Positions 8,497-17,371 are shown, counted from the first letter of the stretch. The stretch is 64,000 nucleotides of DNA from UBA1738 sp045538755 (GCA_045538755.1 JAZQEC010000005.1:62001-126000), one strand, 5' to 3'. Numbers and translations: made by a program. The notes: generated from the sequence alone by a model not told the origin.

Positions 8497-8692
8497 ATAA
8501 AAAAGTGCAGCCAAGAGACTGCACCAAAAACGCAGAACCCCATTTGTCATATAAACTTACTTATCTGAGACTCAGAAAGACCGTTGTAAAGGGTTTGCAT
8601 TTTTTACATTGATAAGGTCTTTCTAAGCAAATAAAAGTTTCCTTATAAGGGAAACACTAAAAAAGTCTCAAACAAGTATTAATTTATATGAC
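8497..8692 (-). ncRNA. Candidate structured small RNA, copy 2 (about 195 nt)
   Basis: The minus strand again has promoter, body and terminator with no ORF. The 5' end (8683-8692) pairs with 8546-8555 over 10 bp (GTCATATAAA), extended by AGTCTC/GAGACT (8664-8669 with 8567-8572). An internal hairpin (TGTAAA/TTTACA) presents a loop at about 8591-8602 that pairs with 8526-8541 next to the terminator, giving a 12-bp pseudoknot with one bulge. The terminator is a GTGCAG/CTGCAC stem (8505-8525) and a T-tract. Closing-stem sequences differ completely from copy 1 at 2083-2290 while pairing is kept, as expected for a conserved RNA. No minus-strand gene lies downstream, so it probably acts in trans. Confidence 0.7.
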
Positions 8693-8698
8693 CTAATT

Positions 8699-8727
8699 AT
8701 TATATCATAAAAGAATGATTTTGTCTA
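8699..8727 (-). promoter_or_regulatory. SigA-type promoter of small RNA copy 2
   Basis: On the minus strand TAGACA (8727-8722) and a perfect TATAAT (8704-8699) are 17 bp apart. The predicted start is near 8692, where the closing stem begins. Confidence 0.75.
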
Positions 8728-8856
8728 TATTTTTTGTTCTAAAATAATATGCCTAATTTCGACTTTATTTTTAATTATTAAGTTGAATTATTTGTGATTT
8801 TAATTGTGTCTCTTATGCTTTGAGATGTTTACTCCAAGAGTAAAGTCCTTCAGCTG

Positions 8857-8896
8857 CAAAAAGAGACTGTTTCTTTTGAAACAGTCTCTTTTTTTT
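8857..8896 (-). terminator. Intrinsic terminator of the cysteine-rich gene
   Basis: The same GAGACTGTTTC/GAAACAGTCTC stem as at 8405-8438, with T-tracts on both strands. It lies 5 bp beyond the stop of the minus-strand gene 8901-9737. Confidence 0.8.
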
Positions 8897-8900
8897 GCTG

Positions 8901-9737
8901 TTAGTCGCAGCCACAGCCACAGCCGTTGTCGCATGAATTGTCGTCTTCAAAATCGCCGCGTTCCGGTGGGAAGAACTCGTCAACAGGGAAGGAAATTCTG
9001 TCAAAAAGGTCGCAAGGATTGTCGTCGGTTGCACCGATGCATTCTTTTTGCGGTACACAGAAATCATAAGCCGGAATGAGAAGCATTACTCGTCTTTCTA
9101 AGCGAATGATTGAGAAAATACCGATTGATACAAATACTCTCTTTTGCTCGCCACCAAGAATTAAGCTGTCATCAAATACACGGCTCACAGAATCCGGAAT
9201 GCTTGCAAGGTCAAAATCGTCGTCACAGCAGCATGACTTATCATTTACGTCAACAACTTTTGCACCGAGCGCAATAGGGTCAACAACTTCGACTACTGCA
9301 TTAGGCATATTTGTCTTTTTCCACATCTGTGGGTCAAATGCATCCTGCTTATATTTTGATGCAAATACCTTTGCGTTGCCTTCACTGCCAAAAAGGATAA
9401 CCTTTTTGTCAAATGTTGCAAGACCTTCAACTTCTGTCGGTCTTCCAAGGCCTGTGAATACTGCAAGAGTAATCTTGAAGAAATACTTTAAGTCTACCGA
9501 GTAAAAGCCTCTGTTGAACGGAACTGGTTCGATGTCAGAATAAACCCAGATAATTTCCGCTTTAGTGCATTTTACATTGATTGCTCTGTCAATTACGTCC
9601 TGACCGCAAGCTGTTAAGTAAACTCTTATATTTTCAAGACAGTCTTTGTCTCTGCAACTGTCATAAACTTTGTCGGTGTGTATGCATACGGCTTCTTTGA
9701 AACCGCCGTTATCAGGTGCACAACAGTTTTCTTTCAT
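8901..9737 (-). CDS. Cysteine-rich protein, possibly spore-associated
   Basis: 278 residues, no family recognised with certainty. There is no signal peptide or membrane helix. Cysteines cluster at the N-terminus (MKENCCAPDNG), in the middle (KSCCCDDDFD) and at the extreme C-terminus (SCDNGCGCGCD), and the body is acidic. This composition, plus an upstream AC-N16-CATATTCTG element that fits sigma-K, suggests a mother-cell spore-coat-type protein; that is an inference. The ribosome binding site is AAAGGATG. It is monocistronic between the terminator at 8857-8896 and a divergent HD-domain gene. Confidence 0.7.
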   Translation of the reverse strand: MKENCCAPDNGGFKEAVCIHTDKVYDSCRDKDCLENIRVYLTACGQDVIDRAINVKCTKAEIIWVYSDIEPVPFNRGFYSVDLKYFFKITLAVFTGLGRPTEVEGLATFDKKVILFGSEGNAKVFASKYKQDAFDPQMWKKTNMPNAVVEVVDPIALGAKVVDVNDKSCCCDDDFDLASIPDSVSRVFDDSLILGGEQKRVFVSIGIFSIIRLERRVMLLIPAYDFCVPQKECIGATDDNPCDLFDRISFPVDEFFPPERGDFEDDNSCDNGCGCGCD

Positions 9738-9778
9738 ATAAAAACATCCTTTCTTGATTTGGGATAGCCCCTTGTTAA

Positions 9779-9805
9779 CAGAATATGCATTTTTTCGAGT
9801 TATGT
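9779..9805 (-). promoter_or_regulatory. Sigma-K-like promoter of the cysteine-rich gene
   Basis: On the minus strand AC (9805-9804), 16 bp, then CATATTCTG (9787-9779). It has the same form as the site upstream of dpaA (AC-N16-CATATTATG). Confidence 0.45.
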
Positions 9806-9867
9806 GCGATGTATGTGCCTAAAACGTAAGAAAAGATACAAGCATGGTGGTTTGTTGTCATAAGCTA

Positions 9868-9897
9868 TTGACCTTGCAGTATGTTTTGTGGTATAAT
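9868..9897 (+). promoter_or_regulatory. SigA-type promoter of the HD-domain gene
   Basis: TTGACC (9868-9873), 18 bp, TATAAT (9892-9897), 36 bp before the start codon. Confidence 0.65.
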
Positions 9898-9933
9898 TAT
9901 GCTGATTATAACTGTATCTTGAGGTGAGTATTT

Positions 9934-11121
9934 ATGATAAGAAAATCATTGATTTCGCTTATTCACATTGCGGCATCTATTCAGCGCTGGAATGACCATA
10001 TTAGACCATGGACTGGATTTTCTGAGCTGGATAAGCAGGCACATAAAATGGTTTATGCATATGTGCTTGCAAAGTGCGAAGGCGATGGAAATTATGACTC
10101 GTTAAAGCTTTTAGAGGGCGGTATATTTGAATTTTTGCACAGAGTTATGCTGACCGATATAAAACCACCGATTTATCACTCTTTGATGCGTGAAAAGGGC
10201 GAGCAGATTAATGAATGGGTGCTTTCGGAGCTAAAAGGTCAGCTTGAAGGATTAAAAGGTGAATTTTACGGGAAAATGCGAAAGTACTTTACCGATGAAA
10301 ACTATGCTAAAAAAGAAAAGGAAATCTTAAAAGCTGCACATTATTATGCGACACACTGGGAGTTTGAGGTTATCTATCCGCAAAATAAAAATACTCACGC
10401 AATCGAACAGGTAAAAATAGAAGTAGAAAAAGGTCTTTCAAGATGCAATACGTTTAGCGGTTTTTCGAAGTTTGCAGCAAGCCACGACTTGCAGGAATTT
10501 TTGTCACTAATAGGAAAGCTCCGCTATCAGCAAAGGTGGTCAAGAGCTGTTCGAACACCAAATACATCGGTTATGGGGCATATGCTTGTGGTTGCAATTA
10601 TGTCATACCTTGTATCGCTTGAGTTTGAGGCATCAGAAAAACGGCTTATAAACAATTTTTACGGCGGTCTTTTCCATGACCTTCCGGAAGTTTTGACACG
10701 TGACATTGTGTCGCCTGTTAAAAGGTCGGTAAAGGGCCTTGATGACATCATAAAAGGAATTGAAGACGAACAAATGGCAAAGGTAATTTTTCCGCTAATT
10801 ACCGATGAAATAAGGGAAGAACTGGAATTTTACACGCAGGACGAATTTTCTTCAAAGGTCACTATTGATGGCAAGAAGATTGTGGTGTCTTCCGACGAGA
10901 TAAATGAAAAGTATAATAGCGATGAGTATTTGCCGATAGACGGCGAAATCATCAGAGGTTGTGACCACCTGTCTGCGTACCTTGAGACATACTTGTCTAT
11001 TAAGTACGGTATAAATTCCGAACAGATACAAGAAGGATATCATCACCTGTTCCAACAATACGAAAATAAGATAATTGGTTCGGTTGATTTTGGGCAGTTG
11101 TTTGATTATTTTAGGATATGA
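9934..11121 (+). CDS. HD-domain protein (YfbR-like phosphohydrolase family)
   Basis: 395 residues. The metal-binding HD motif is visible in its usual context: TSVMGHMLVVAIMSYL provides the first histidine and FYGGLFHDLPEVLTRDIVSPVK the HD pair near residue 248, as in YfbR-type nucleotidases and related HD_3 proteins. A downstream aspartate in CDHLSAYLE fits the fourth ligand. Substrate unknown. The ATG follows TTGAGGTG. Its stop overlaps the recX start (ATGA), so the two are coupled. The N-terminal 150 residues have no motif I recognise. Confidence 0.8.
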   Translation: MIRKSLISLIHIAASIQRWNDHIRPWTGFSELDKQAHKMVYAYVLAKCEGDGNYDSLKLLEGGIFEFLHRVMLTDIKPPIYHSLMREKGEQINEWVLSELKGQLEGLKGEFYGKMRKYFTDENYAKKEKEILKAAHYYATHWEFEVIYPQNKNTHAIEQVKIEVEKGLSRCNTFSGFSKFAASHDLQEFLSLIGKLRYQQRWSRAVRTPNTSVMGHMLVVAIMSYLVSLEFEASEKRLINNFYGGLFHDLPEVLTRDIVSPVKRSVKGLDDIIKGIEDEQMAKVIFPLITDEIREELEFYTQDEFSSKVTIDGKKIVVSSDEINEKYNSDEYLPIDGEIIRGCDHLSAYLETYLSIKYGINSEQIQEGYHHLFQQYENKIIGSVDFGQLFDYFRI

Positions 11122-11597
11122 TTAAAGAAAAGAAAGAACTAAATGCTGTACAGGCAAAGGAAAAAGCTTTAAGGCTGTTAGAGTTTCGCTCACATTCAGA
11201 GAAGGAACTTTCCGACAAGCTAATAAGAGCAGGTGCAAACAAAGAGGACTTACCGCCGATAATGTCGTTTTTGAAGGAATACGGCTTTTTGAATGATAAA
11301 GAGTACGCAAAAGGGCTTGCAAGAGATTTGCAGAATTTAAAAAAGCTGGGCAAGCATCGAATAATTCAGGAGCTTAAGGCAAAAGGAATTAGCGGCGAAG
11401 ACCTCGAAGATGCGCTTTTGGAGCTCCGTGATGATGAAGAAGATGAACTTTTTCCTCTTTTAGAGCGTAAGCTCGGCGGAGTTTTTGAGAAAAAGAACGT
11501 TGACCGTGCGATAAGGTATTTTCTTTATCGAGGTTATAGTTTTGGCGATATAAAGGCTTGTATCGATAAGCTTAAATCGGATTATTTTGAAGACTGA
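11118..11597 (+). CDS. recX: Regulatory protein RecX
   Basis: 159 residues, the normal size. RecX binds RecA filaments and modulates recombination. The three tandem three-helix RecX repeats are visible: AKEKALRLLEFRSHSEKELSDKL, then FLKEYGFLNDKEYAKGLARDL, then IIQELKAKGISGEDLEDAL and a final RAIRYFLYRGYSFGDIKACI. The start codon overlaps the stop of the HD gene (ATGA). rimO follows 14 bp later. Confidence 0.92.
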   Translation: MIKEKKELNAVQAKEKALRLLEFRSHSEKELSDKLIRAGANKEDLPPIMSFLKEYGFLNDKEYAKGLARDLQNLKKLGKHRIIQELKAKGISGEDLEDALLELRDDEEDELFPLLERKLGGVFEKKNVDRAIRYFLYRGYSFGDIKACIDKLKSDYFED

Positions 11598-11611
11598 AAG
11601 GAATTTACATA

Positions 11612-12940
11612 ATGAAAATAGGTATGGTTTCGCTCGGTTGCCCTAAAAATCAGACCGATGCGGAAATAATGTTGGGAATACTGGCAGAAAAGGGACATGA
11701 ACCGGTATTTGACCCGGCTTTGGCAGAGGTAATAATCGTAAACACCTGCGGATTTATTGATCCGGCAAAGCAGGAGTCGATTGATGCAATCTTAGAGATG
11801 GCAGAATATAAAAAGAATGGAAATTGCAGACTATTGATTGCCTCAGGCTGTCTTGCAGAGAGATATCACGATGATATTAAAAGTGAGCTTCCAGAGGTTG
11901 ATGCAATCGTGGGCGCAGGCGATTTTGATAAGATTGCAGAAGTGATTGAAAATGCCCAAAAGGGTGATGAGGTTTGCCTCTTTGGGCATCAGAACTGCGA
12001 AATGGCAGAAAATCTGCCGAGAATTTTAACTACGCCGTCATATACGGCTTACTTAAAAATTGCTGATGGCTGTAACAATAACTGCACATACTGTGCAATC
12101 CCGATGATAAGAGGGCATTTCAGAAGCCGCAAGATGGAGTATATTGTGGAAGAAGCCGAAAGGCTGGCAGAGAACGGTGTACGTGAGCTTATTATAATTG
12201 CACAGGACACGACAAGGTACGGTATTGATTTGTATGGTGAGCCGTCGCTTGATAAGCTGCTTTTGAGACTATGTGAAATTGAAGGAATACACTGGATAAG
12301 AGTTCACTATTTCTACACAGAAGCTATTACCGACAGTTTGATAGACGTGATGGCAGATAATGAAAAAATTTGCAACTATATTGATATGCCGATTCAGCAT
12401 ATTAATAACGATATTTTGAGGAGAATGGCAAGGCGTACAAATCGTGATGAAATTATCGAAAAAATACAGAAAATCCGCGAAAAAATGCCTGATGCATCAA
12501 TCAGGACGTCAATTATAACGGGGTTCCCAAAAGAGACAGAAGAACAGTTTTCTGAGCTTTACGAATTTGTAAGGGAGATAAAATTCGACCGAATGGGTGT
12601 TTTTGCGTATTCGCAGGAAGAGGACACACCTGCCGCCAAATTTGAAGGACAGCTGGATGGCGCTGTAAAAGAAGAGCGCAGAGATAGACTAATGGCTCTT
12701 CAGCAGGGGATATCTCTTGAAAAGAATAAAGCCAAAATTGGAAAAATTTTAGAGATTCTTTGCGAAGGATATGACGAAGAAAACTTTATGTACTACGGCA
12801 GGAGCTATGCGGACAGTATAGATGTTGACGCAGAGGTTTACTTTGCTGCTGAGGACGAAGTGGAAATCGGAAGCTTCGTTAAGGTGGAGATACTTGATGC
12901 AGATGAATATGATCTAACTGGTAGACAGGTTTTTAATTAA
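11612..12940 (+). CDS. rimO: Ribosomal protein S12 methylthiotransferase RimO
   Basis: 442 residues. RimO is a radical SAM enzyme with two 4Fe-4S clusters that methylthiolates an aspartate of ribosomal protein S12. The N-terminal MTTase domain has the three cluster cysteines (SLGCPKNQTDAE, VNTCGFIDPAKQE, ASGCLAERY). The radical SAM CxxxCxxC appears as CNNNCTYCAIP near residue 153. A C-terminal TRAM domain follows. The IRVHYFYTEAI stretch and YIDMPIQHI are RimO-like rather than MiaB-like. The ribosome binding site is AAAGGAA. Confidence 0.95.
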   Translation: MKIGMVSLGCPKNQTDAEIMLGILAEKGHEPVFDPALAEVIIVNTCGFIDPAKQESIDAILEMAEYKKNGNCRLLIASGCLAERYHDDIKSELPEVDAIVGAGDFDKIAEVIENAQKGDEVCLFGHQNCEMAENLPRILTTPSYTAYLKIADGCNNNCTYCAIPMIRGHFRSRKMEYIVEEAERLAENGVRELIIIAQDTTRYGIDLYGEPSLDKLLLRLCEIEGIHWIRVHYFYTEAITDSLIDVMADNEKICNYIDMPIQHINNDILRRMARRTNRDEIIEKIQKIREKMPDASIRTSIITGFPKETEEQFSELYEFVREIKFDRMGVFAYSQEEDTPAAKFEGQLDGAVKEERRDRLMALQQGISLEKNKAKIGKILEILCEGYDEENFMYYGRSYADSIDVDAEVYFAAEDEVEIGSFVKVEILDADEYDLTGRQVFN

Positions 12941-12960
12941 GATAAGAGAGGTAGATAAAG

Positions 12961-13515
12961 ATGAATATTGCAAATAAACTTACGGTTTTAAGGATTATTA
13001 TGGTGCCGGTGTTTATGACATTTTTGATGCTTGATATATCAAATCCGGTTTTTGTTGCGATGGCGCTTGTACTGTTTGTTGTGGCATCGCTAACCGACAC
13101 TCTTGACGGATATATTGCGCGCCACTATAATATGATTACTGATTTTGGGAAATTTATGGATCCACTTGCGGACAAAATGCTTACAACAGCGGCATTTTTG
13201 TGCTTGATGCATCACGGCAGAGCATCGGCTGTTGCGGTAATGCTTATTTTGGCAAGAGAATTTATTGTTTCAGGTATCAGGCTTGTGGCAGCGGGTAACG
13301 GAAATGTTATTGCGGCTTCAATTTGGGGTAAAATGAAGACTGTTTTTCAGATGGTTGCAATTATTGCAGCAATAATATTGATGTTCCCGTTTTTCCCTGA
13401 ATCGGCAGCGATTATGATAAGCGAAATTTTAGTATGGCTGTCGGCGATTGTTACGGTGATTTCGGGAGCGGATTATGTGATTAAAAATATTGACATAATT
13501 AAGGAAGCTAAATAA
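12961..13515 (+). CDS. pgsA: CDP-diacylglycerol-glycerol-3-phosphate 3-phosphatidyltransferase
   Basis: 184 residues. PgsA makes phosphatidylglycerol phosphate at the membrane. The CDP-alcohol phosphotransferase signature is intact: DTLDGYIARHYNMITDFGKF then MDPLADK (near residues 46-70). The protein has about five hydrophobic helices and the typical N-terminal NIANKLTVLRIIMVPVF. The start follows AGAGAGGTAG. Its stop overlaps the next start (TAATG). Confidence 0.95.
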   Translation: MNIANKLTVLRIIMVPVFMTFLMLDISNPVFVAMALVLFVVASLTDTLDGYIARHYNMITDFGKFMDPLADKMLTTAAFLCLMHHGRASAVAVMLILAREFIVSGIRLVAAGNGNVIAASIWGKMKTVFQMVAIIAAIILMFPFFPESAAIMISEILVWLSAIVTVISGADYVIKNIDIIKEAK

Positions 13516-14258
13516 TGAAAAGGATAGTCAGTAGAGTAAGAAAAGCCGTTGAAGATTATGATATGATTAAAGATGGCGACAGAATTGGCGTTGGAGTTTC
13601 AGGCGGCAAGGACAGTCTGGTTCTTTTGGGAGCACTGGCAATGCTGTCGAGGTATTATCCCAAAAAGTTTACCGTTGTCGGCTTGACACTTGATATGGGG
13701 TATAAGGCGGACTATTCGGGCATACAAAAATATTGCGACGAATTAGGTGTTCAATACATAGTAAAACCGACCAATATTGCAGAAGTTATTTTTGATTACC
13801 GCAAGGAGGAAAATCCGTGTTCACTTTGTGCAAAAATGCGTCGTGGCGCGCTAAATGACCTTGCGATTGAACACGGCTGCCAGCGTGTCGCTTTGGGACA
13901 CCACAATGACGATGTATTAGAAACATTTTTGTTAAGCCTTTTATACGAAGGAAGAATTAATTGCTTTACGCCCGTCACATATCTTGACAGAACAGATTTA
14001 TACTCTATTCGTCCAATGATTTATGTGCGTGAGGGCGACATAAAGGGTGTTGCTAAACGTCTTGATATTCCGGTTATTCCAAGTTCTTGCCCTGTGGACG
14101 GAAACACGAAACGGGAAGAAATTAAAAATATACTGGCAGACCTTGATAAGTCAGTAAATGCCGGACTGAAAAAGCGCTTGTTCACTGCAATACAAACGAG
14201 CGGAATGGACGGCTGGCTAAGGCAGGGGACTGCACGAAAAGAGAAATTACAAGGCTAA
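13515..14258 (+). CDS. TtcA-family tRNA thiolation protein
   Basis: 247 residues. It has an ATP-pyrophosphatase PP-loop (GVGVSGGKDSLVLL, residues about 24-37) followed by PCSLCAKMRRGAL with the CxxC pair and a further cysteine in SSCPVDGN, the layout of TtcA-type enzymes that thiolate cytidine 32 of tRNA using an iron-sulfur cluster. Clostridial members are often annotated TtcA, but the exact position modified cannot be read from sequence. The ATG overlaps the pgsA stop by one base, so the two are translationally coupled. Confidence 0.85.
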   Translation: MKRIVSRVRKAVEDYDMIKDGDRIGVGVSGGKDSLVLLGALAMLSRYYPKKFTVVGLTLDMGYKADYSGIQKYCDELGVQYIVKPTNIAEVIFDYRKEENPCSLCAKMRRGALNDLAIEHGCQRVALGHHNDDVLETFLLSLLYEGRINCFTPVTYLDRTDLYSIRPMIYVREGDIKGVAKRLDIPVIPSSCPVDGNTKREEIKNILADLDKSVNAGLKKRLFTAIQTSGMDGWLRQGTARKEKLQG

Positions 14259-14272
14259 AAGAGGGTGCAAAA

Positions 14273-14998
14273 ATGCTTTCAAAATCATATTCTGTCGGAC
14301 TTTTAGGAATTGACGGATTTACTGTAACTGTTGAGGTTGACATAACGGGGGGTCTGCCTGCATTCGACATTGTAGGACTTCCCGATGCGGCAGTAAAAGA
14401 ATCAAAAGAGCGCATACGTTCGGGAATAAAAAATTCGGGGTATGTGTTTCCTTCAAAAAAGCTTATTACAAATTTAGCGCCGGCAAATTTAAGAAAAGAA
14501 GGAGCAGGGTATGACCTGCCTATGGCCGTTGCCGTTCTTGCGGCGACAGGGCAGATTCCGGCAGCAGACGAGAATACAGTTTTTATAGGTGAGCTGTCTT
14601 TGGACGGAAGTGTAAACCATGTTTCAGGTGTTCTTCCTATGGTAATAGCTGCTTATAAAAATGGTTTTAAAAATTTCTTTGTGCCAAAGGCAAATGTAAA
14701 AGAAGCTGCGGTTATAGGTAATGTCAATGTTTATCCTGTTTCAAATCTTGGAGAGCTTTGCCGTCACCTAAAGGATGAAGAACAAATTGAAAGATATGTT
14801 TTGGAAAAAACAGAACTTGAAGGAAATAAAAACGACACACTCCTTGATTTTTGTGATGTAAAAGGTCAGGAGAGCGCAAAACGTGCGCTTGAAATTGCGG
14901 CAGCCGGAAATCACAATGTGCTCATATTGTGGTTGACATTCCCAGCTTATGCAAATGCAGTTATATCAAGGGTTTCACAGATTGACACTGCTGCATAA
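14273..14998 (+). pseudogene. YifB/ComM-family ATPase, truncated by the mobile element
   Basis: The first about 217 codons are the N-terminal Lon-like domain of YifB/ComM (SVGLLGIDGFTVTVEVDI, GLPAFDIVGLPDAAVKESKE, NLAPANLRKEGAGYDLPMAV). Homology stops after AAAGNHNVL at about 14,923, exactly where the Walker A loop should follow. The frame then runs through 24 unrelated residues to a stop at 14,998. The AAA+ domain and C-terminus, about 290 residues, are missing and presumably lie beyond the far end of the element. The product is expected to be non-functional. In other bacteria ComM helps branch migration during natural transformation, and the gene is a known integration hot spot. Confidence 0.92.
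14918..14932. other. Left attachment site (attL) of the mobile element
   Basis: Chromosomal yifB sequence ends and element sequence begins between about 14,921 and 14,926 (codons GTG CTC AT|A). The exact crossover dinucleotide cannot be fixed without the right end. Large serine recombinases use a 2-bp core, and AT at 14,924-14,925 would keep the expected native codon ATG. Confidence 0.6.
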
Positions 14999-15079
14999 AA
15001 TAACCCTATTTTTACATTTTTCAAGTGAAGTTTAGACGGATATTTTTAAAATTACAAACTTTTTTAAATGAAATTTTGA

Positions 15080-15108
15080 GGTGCTTTCTTTTAGGAAAGC
15101 ACCTTTTT
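15080..15108 (+). terminator. Intrinsic terminator at the element's left end
   Basis: GGTGCTTTC/GAAAGCACC stem followed by T5. It would stop transcription entering the element from the interrupted yifB operon. Confidence 0.75.
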
Positions 15109-15112
15109 AAAC

Positions 15113-15150
15113 ACAAAAACAAGGACACCTTAATAATTAGGTATCCTTGT
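15113..15150 (-). terminator. Intrinsic terminator of the recombinase gene
   Basis: On the minus strand a 12-bp stem (ACAAGGATACCT with AGGTGTCCTTGT, one mismatch) is followed by a T-tract, 16 bp after the recombinase stop. Confidence 0.75.
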
Positions 15151-15165
15151 TTGGAGCTATGGTGT

Positions 15166-17310
15166 TTATGCCGCAAGTTCTAAAAACTCCTTGTATAAAT
15201 TATCAACATAACCTTTTATTTGTTGAACAACAGAGATTTTTTCAAAACCCAAGTCTGGTGAAAAGCCCATAACTTTTGTAAAATAACCACCATCTGTTTC
15301 AGATTTCCTCTTGTCCTCTGAAACAAGAATTTTTGCCAGAATTTCATTTGGTTCTTGTAAGTCAGTCATAAAAGGACATTCCACATCTTCATATTTTTCT
15401 CTGTATTTGATTTCAGCTTTTAATTCAGCCCTTTTTTCATCAAATAGTTTATCGCTGTCTATTATATCTGTAATGTCTTTTCCAGCCTCTTCTATATGTG
15501 CTTCTGGTATATAGTATCCTGACATTAGCGGTATTTCAACATGACATTTTTCAAGAACTTCAAGAGAATGTGTCGTCTGTTTTAGATATGGCATCAGTAC
15601 TGTATTAGGTGATTTGCCACCTGAATTACATACAGTTTTTCCTGCTACAACAATATAGTCAAGCATATCTAAAACTTCATCTTTTTTATATTTCTTTTTT
15701 GCTTTTTCACAGAGTTCAATTTCCTCTTGTATGCACTTGAACAAATTTCTAATTCTATCCTTAACTTCTGAAGGAACAAGAGACAAGTCTTCTAACCTAT
15801 TACTTTTCTTTTTGATTTCTGACAGTAAAGCATCATATTCTGCTTTATCTTCCTGCATAATATCATCTTCTTCACTTAATAGGATAAGGTCCTTAAGTTT
15901 GTTTTTCTTTTTGTTTAGTACTTCAATTTCTTCTCTTAATTGTTTAACTTCTTCATTATCAAGGGAAGTAGGGTTTTTGAGCAGATACATATATTTTTCA
16001 AGGCAGGTAACTAAATGAGAGATTATGTTTTCAAAATCTCTTGTAACCAACCAATGCATATCACCTTTTGCTAAATTGTCTATGTATTCATCCAATCTAT
16101 ACTCATAAACATTATTGCAATCACATACTTTAATGCCCTTATTTCTCTTTGTGCTACACCTAAAATGGCTATTTTCTCCACTTTTTTTATTTTCTTTGCT
16201 GAAAATAAAGTGATTTCCACAGTAGTAGCATTTTAATAAATCCTTATAGGGATGTTGTGGAGAGCAAGTGCCTTTGTGGTTTTCTTTGTTTTGCCTACTT
16301 TGAATATCTGTTTGAACTGCATCCCACAGTTCATCAGAGACAAGTCTTGGAATCAAGTCTGTTTCTTTTTCTATATAGTCTTTATTTTCTTTAACAGTAG
16401 ATAATTTTTCCCAAAGAGAGCCCGTTTCCCAGCGACGAAGTGCGTTTAGGCCCTTATATTTGGGGTTTGATAATATGCGTCTTACAGTGCTTGGTGCAAG
16501 TGGTTTTTTTGTTTTATCATCAGCATATATACCATATTCTTGGGCCAGAATTAGACCAATTCTTTTACAACCATATCCAGCGTGTGCCAACTCATAGGCT
16601 ATTTTAACACCTTTGCCTTTGGTTGGATGTTCAGTAAGATAAGCAGGCTCAACAGTATCATCCTTATGAATTACCTTTTTGTGATGTATGTACCCAAATG
16701 GACAACCGATAATTTCGTTATTTTCAGCCATTTGTTCTTTTGCTATACTCATAGTAACACTTAGTGCTGAAGAATAATTTTCAGCTCTTGCAATTTCATC
16801 GGTAATGGCCTGTAAGCCCTCCTGGGTTTTACTTGATTGTCTAATGTCAGCTACATACAAATATACGCCAGCAAGTTTTAAGGCTCTTATTATTTCAATT
16901 GCATTTACGCTACGAGCAAATCTGGATGCGGACTTACAGACAATACAATTTACTTTTGGCTTTTTCTTTGGGTCAACAGAAACAATGTATTTTCTTTGTT
17001 GAATATATCCACCTTCAATTCTGGGATGAGGCACTTTTTCAAATTCAATTTTTGTAACTTTTAACCCACAGTAATCTGTTAACATGCTTGTGAAGCCGTC
17101 TCTGTTCAAAAATCCCGTCCCAGAAATTCCCCAGTCACATTGTTCACCAACTATTTCATATTTGACATTGGGATTTTCTTTTTCTAATCTTTGAACAACC
17201 TTTTTCAAAAATTCTGGCTGATTTTCCATACTTCCTCTTTGAAGTTTCGACTTAGTGCTGACTCTATAATAAAAACAGATTTTCACAATTTCTTTTACTG
17301 ATTTATACAT
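15166..17310 (-). CDS. Large serine recombinase (element integrase)
   Basis: 714 residues. The N-terminal resolvase-type catalytic domain has the nucleophile in FYYRVSTKSK (Ser18) and the conserved CKSASRFARSVNAIE helix. The recombinase domain follows (GCPFGYIHHK ... ARIL-type APSTVRRILSNPKYKG), then a zinc ribbon (LKCYYCGNHF ... CSTKRNKGIKVCDCN, about residues 370-405) and a long coiled coil (about 455-530). This layout is that of phage and ICE integrases acting between short att sites. It lies 240 bp from the yifB junction and reads toward it, so it is the likely integrase. The ribosome binding site is AAAGGAGA. Confidence 0.93.
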   Translation of the reverse strand: MYKSVKEIVKICFYYRVSTKSKLQRGSMENQPEFLKKVVQRLEKENPNVKYEIVGEQCDWGISGTGFLNRDGFTSMLTDYCGLKVTKIEFEKVPHPRIEGGYIQQRKYIVSVDPKKKPKVNCIVCKSASRFARSVNAIEIIRALKLAGVYLYVADIRQSSKTQEGLQAITDEIARAENYSSALSVTMSIAKEQMAENNEIIGCPFGYIHHKKVIHKDDTVEPAYLTEHPTKGKGVKIAYELAHAGYGCKRIGLILAQEYGIYADDKTKKPLAPSTVRRILSNPKYKGLNALRRWETGSLWEKLSTVKENKDYIEKETDLIPRLVSDELWDAVQTDIQSRQNKENHKGTCSPQHPYKDLLKCYYCGNHFIFSKENKKSGENSHFRCSTKRNKGIKVCDCNNVYEYRLDEYIDNLAKGDMHWLVTRDFENIISHLVTCLEKYMYLLKNPTSLDNEEVKQLREEIEVLNKKKNKLKDLILLSEEDDIMQEDKAEYDALLSEIKKKSNRLEDLSLVPSEVKDRIRNLFKCIQEEIELCEKAKKKYKKDEVLDMLDYIVVAGKTVCNSGGKSPNTVLMPYLKQTTHSLEVLEKCHVEIPLMSGYYIPEAHIEEAGKDITDIIDSDKLFDEKRAELKAEIKYREKYEDVECPFMTDLQEPNEILAKILVSEDKRKSETDGGYFTKVMGFSPDLGFEKISVVQQIKGYVDNLYKEFLELAA

Positions 17311-17371
17311 ATAAATTCTCCTTTAAATTCTCATTAAAATTTACAACCATAATTAGGTTAACATTTTATCA

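Noticed and set aside
14999..15165. tRNA gene as integration target
   Set aside because: No cloverleaf-forming sequence is present at the junction; the target is clearly the yifB coding sequence.
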